Positions 62,469 to 64,000 of a stretch of 64,000 nt of DNA are shown here, in pieces. Source of the stretch: JAXLVB01 sp046329195. GTDB lineage: Bacteria > Bacteroidota > Bacteroidia > Cytophagales > Spirosomataceae. The stretch spans positions 2,604,001-2,668,000 of the forward strand of contig JAXLVB010000002.1 in NCBI GenBank assembly GCA_046329195.1. Reading direction: 5' to 3'. A program made the translations under genes and the position numbers. Position 1 is the first letter of the stretch. Every line of letters begins with the position of its first letter. Below the pieces are notes generated by a model. That model saw only the letters and a program-made list of their open reading frames with translations, had not been told where the DNA came from and did no database searches.

Positions 62469-64000
62469 TTAGTACGCTCTTACGCCTACGCCTTTCATAA
62501 AGTTGACAAAGGCTTTATTGACAACCTTATTGCCACCAGGTGTTGGATAATTGCCCGTAAAATACCAGTCGCCAGTATGATAAGGACAGGCCTTATGCAA
62601 ATCGTCAACGGTTTGGTAAATCACAGCTACTTCGGCGTTGAGGTCTTCGGGTGTCACAATCTGGGCGATTTTACGAGCAAGTTCTTTGTCAGTAAATGGC
62701 TCAAAAAGAGCTTTGACATAATTCTGTTTATGTGCTTTGCCTTTCTCCAAGGCTTGTATGCAGCGGTCGTAAGTCTCGTCCAAGAGGTGCTCCATATCTC
62801 GCTCTTGCAGCAAGGCACGCATCGCTCTAAACGCCACAAAATCCTTCAAACGTGACATATCAATGCCATAGCAATCAGGATAACGAATCTGCGGTGCCGA
62901 CGACACAATGATGATTTTCTTAGGTTCCAAGCGGTCTAACATCCGCAAAATGCTCCGCTCCAAGGTTGTACCCCGTACGATAGAGTCGTCAATCATGACC
63001 ACGTTATCTTGCTTCTTACGAATCACCTCGTAGGTAGTCTCGTACACGTGCGACACCATGTCGCCACGGTGGTCGTCGTCGGTAATGAATGTACGGAGTT
63101 TGACGTCTTTAGAAATCAGTTTTTCGATACGTGGACGGAACGACAGCAGTTTGTCCAACTGTTCGGGTGTCAACTTACCCTCTTGCAAATAACGCTTGCG
63201 CTCTTGAGCCAAGAAATCCTCTAAGCCCTCAATTAGCCCCAAAAAGGCCGTTTCGGCGGTGTTGGGGATATATGAAAATACGGTATTTTCGAGGTCGTAG
63301 TTGATTTCTTCCAGAATCTGCGGAAGCACCAGCTTACCTAGCATCTTGCGCTCCTGATAAATATCTGGGTCGGCAGCACGGGAGAAATAAATTCGTTCAA
63401 ATGAGCACGATTTTTTCTCAATGGGTGTAATAAACTGTTTTTCGGCGTAACTACCGTTTTTCTCGATGATGAGTGCGTGGCCAGGTTTTACTTCTTGAAT
63501 CTGGTCATACTCAGCATTAAAAGCTGCTTTGATGGCTGGTTTCTCAGAAGCTACCACCACCACTTCGTCGTTAGCGTAGTAGTAAGCGGGTCGAATCCCA
63601 GCGGGGTCACGTGCCACAAAAGCGGCGCCATAACCCGTCATGCCTACCATGGCATAGCCTCCATCAAAGTCTCGGCAAGAGCGTTGCAGAATCCGCTGCA
63701 AATCCATGTGCTCTTCAATCACATCCGACAGGGGTTGTCCGTCGTATTCGGTCTTGAAATAGTCAAACTGGCGTTGGTTTTCTTCGTCTAAAAAGTGGCC
63801 GATTTTTTCCATGACGGTTACGGTGTCCACTTTTTCTTTGGGGTGCTGACCCAGTGTAAGGAGCTTCCCAAAAAGCTCGTCCACGTTGGTCATGTTGAAG
63901 TTCCCTGCCACTACCAGATTTCGACTTCGCCAGTTGTTTTGGCGCAACATGGGGTGGCAATTTTCGATTTCGTTCTGCCCGTGCGTACCGTAGCGTAGGT
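62469..64000 (-). CDS. purF: Amidophosphoribosyltransferase PurF, 5' end cut by window edge
   Basis: First committed step of purine synthesis: PRPP plus glutamine to 5-phosphoribosylamine. The frame is open to the window edge, reading LRYGTHGQNEIENCHPMLRQ, so the start (and the catalytic Cys2) lies outside. The remaining glutaminase domain (DFDGGYAMVGMTGYGAAFVA, RDPAGIRPAYYY) is followed by the phosphoribosyltransferase domain with the PRPP loop VVMIDDSIVRGTTLERSILR. It carries an insertion (ERKRYLQEGKLTPEQLDKLL) seen in the longer Bacteroidota version of the enzyme. The shorter ATG-initiated ORF at 63950 is not the true start. Confidence 0.93.
   Translation of the reverse strand, partial: LRYGTHGQNEIENCHPMLRQNNWRSRNLVVAGNFNMTNVDELFGKLLTLGQHPKEKVDTVTVMEKIGHFLDEENQRQFDYFKTEYDGQPLSDVIEEHMDLQRILQRSCRDFDGGYAMVGMTGYGAAFVARDPAGIRPAYYYANDEVVVVASEKPAIKAAFNAEYDQIQEVKPGHALIIEKNGSYAEKQFITPIEKKSCSFERIYFSRAADPDIYQERKMLGKLVLPQILEEINYDLENTVFSYIPNTAETAFLGLIEGLEDFLAQERKRYLQEGKLTPEQLDKLLSFRPRIEKLISKDVKLRTFITDDDHRGDMVSHVYETTYEVIRKKQDNVVMIDDSIVRGTTLERSILRMLDRLEPKKIIIVSSAPQIRYPDCYGIDMSRLKDFVAFRAMRALLQERDMEHLLDETYDRCIQALEKGKAHKQNYVKALFEPFTDKELARKIAQIVTPEDLNAEVAVIYQTVDDLHKACPYHTGDWYFTGNYPTPGGNKVVNKAFVNFMKGVGVRAY

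Noticed and set aside
63950..64000. Start of purF at the ATG at 63950
   Set aside because: The frame is open to the window edge and reads a conserved glutaminase segment (GTHGQNEIENCHP), so the gene begins outside.

Overview
The window looks like chromosomal DNA of a Bacteroidota bacterium, most likely of the order Cytophagales (Runella/Dyadobacter/Spirosoma-like). The basis is TonB-dependent receptors with CarboxypepD_reg-like N-termini, a type IX secretion C-terminal sorting domain, TAnnTTTG-type -7 promoter elements, a Bacteroidota-type PurF and tricorn-like S41 peptidases. Both ends cut genes: thiamine pyrophosphokinase on the left and purF on the right. I saw no rRNA, tRNA or CRISPR array.

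Region by region. 1-5.3 kb: thiamine pyrophosphokinase end, a GH13 alpha-glucosidase and a TonB receptor. 5.8-12.1 kb: a tight six-gene operon (YeiH-type exporter, Tat-exported molybdenum sulfite dehydrogenase, cytochrome c, SsuD-like flavin monooxygenase, SDR, SGLT-like symporter), followed by moeA. I read this as a sulfonate (possibly sulfosugar) uptake, desulfonation and sulfite oxidation module. 13.7-16.4 kb: an AT-rich insert flanked by two copies of the moeA 3' end. It carries an IS5-like element that splits a lipoprotein gene, plus a decayed gene fragment. 16.4-20 kb: hemH, oxyR and an isolated nuoH, with a 54-bp tandem duplication over the convergent oxyR/nuoH ends. 20.2-20.4 kb: a 120-bp MITE-like element.

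20.4-36.9 kb is mainly housekeeping and secreted proteins: a VOC protein, a tricorn-like protease, a NADAR protein, a START-like protein, a serpin, an AhpD-like/MFS pair, a T9SS M1 aminopeptidase, alanine dehydrogenase, tsaE, a cysteine-cluster protein, a Gfo/Idh/MocA oxidoreductase and a phosphohexomutase. 37-43 kb holds toxin-antitoxin material: a doubly broken RelBE-like pair, an apparently intact higBA pair and a lone DUF433 gene. Between them lie a fasciclin lipoprotein and an SF1 helicase. 43-52 kb: an exported MTA/SAH-nucleosidase-like protein with a PQQ-like lipoprotein, a Tat-exported phospholipase C, a soluble TPR histidine kinase and small stress or metabolic proteins. 52-62.3 kb: a carbonic anhydrase, two tandem vanadium-haloperoxidase/PAP2 lipoproteins, a FecA-like receptor, a PDZ-hydrolase-FG-GAP fusion, a 43-residue membrane protein and an AraC regulator. 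The window ends in purF.

The most interesting signals are the sulfonate operon, the moeA-flanked insert with its IS-split gene, and several small repeat elements lying in gene leaders and ends.
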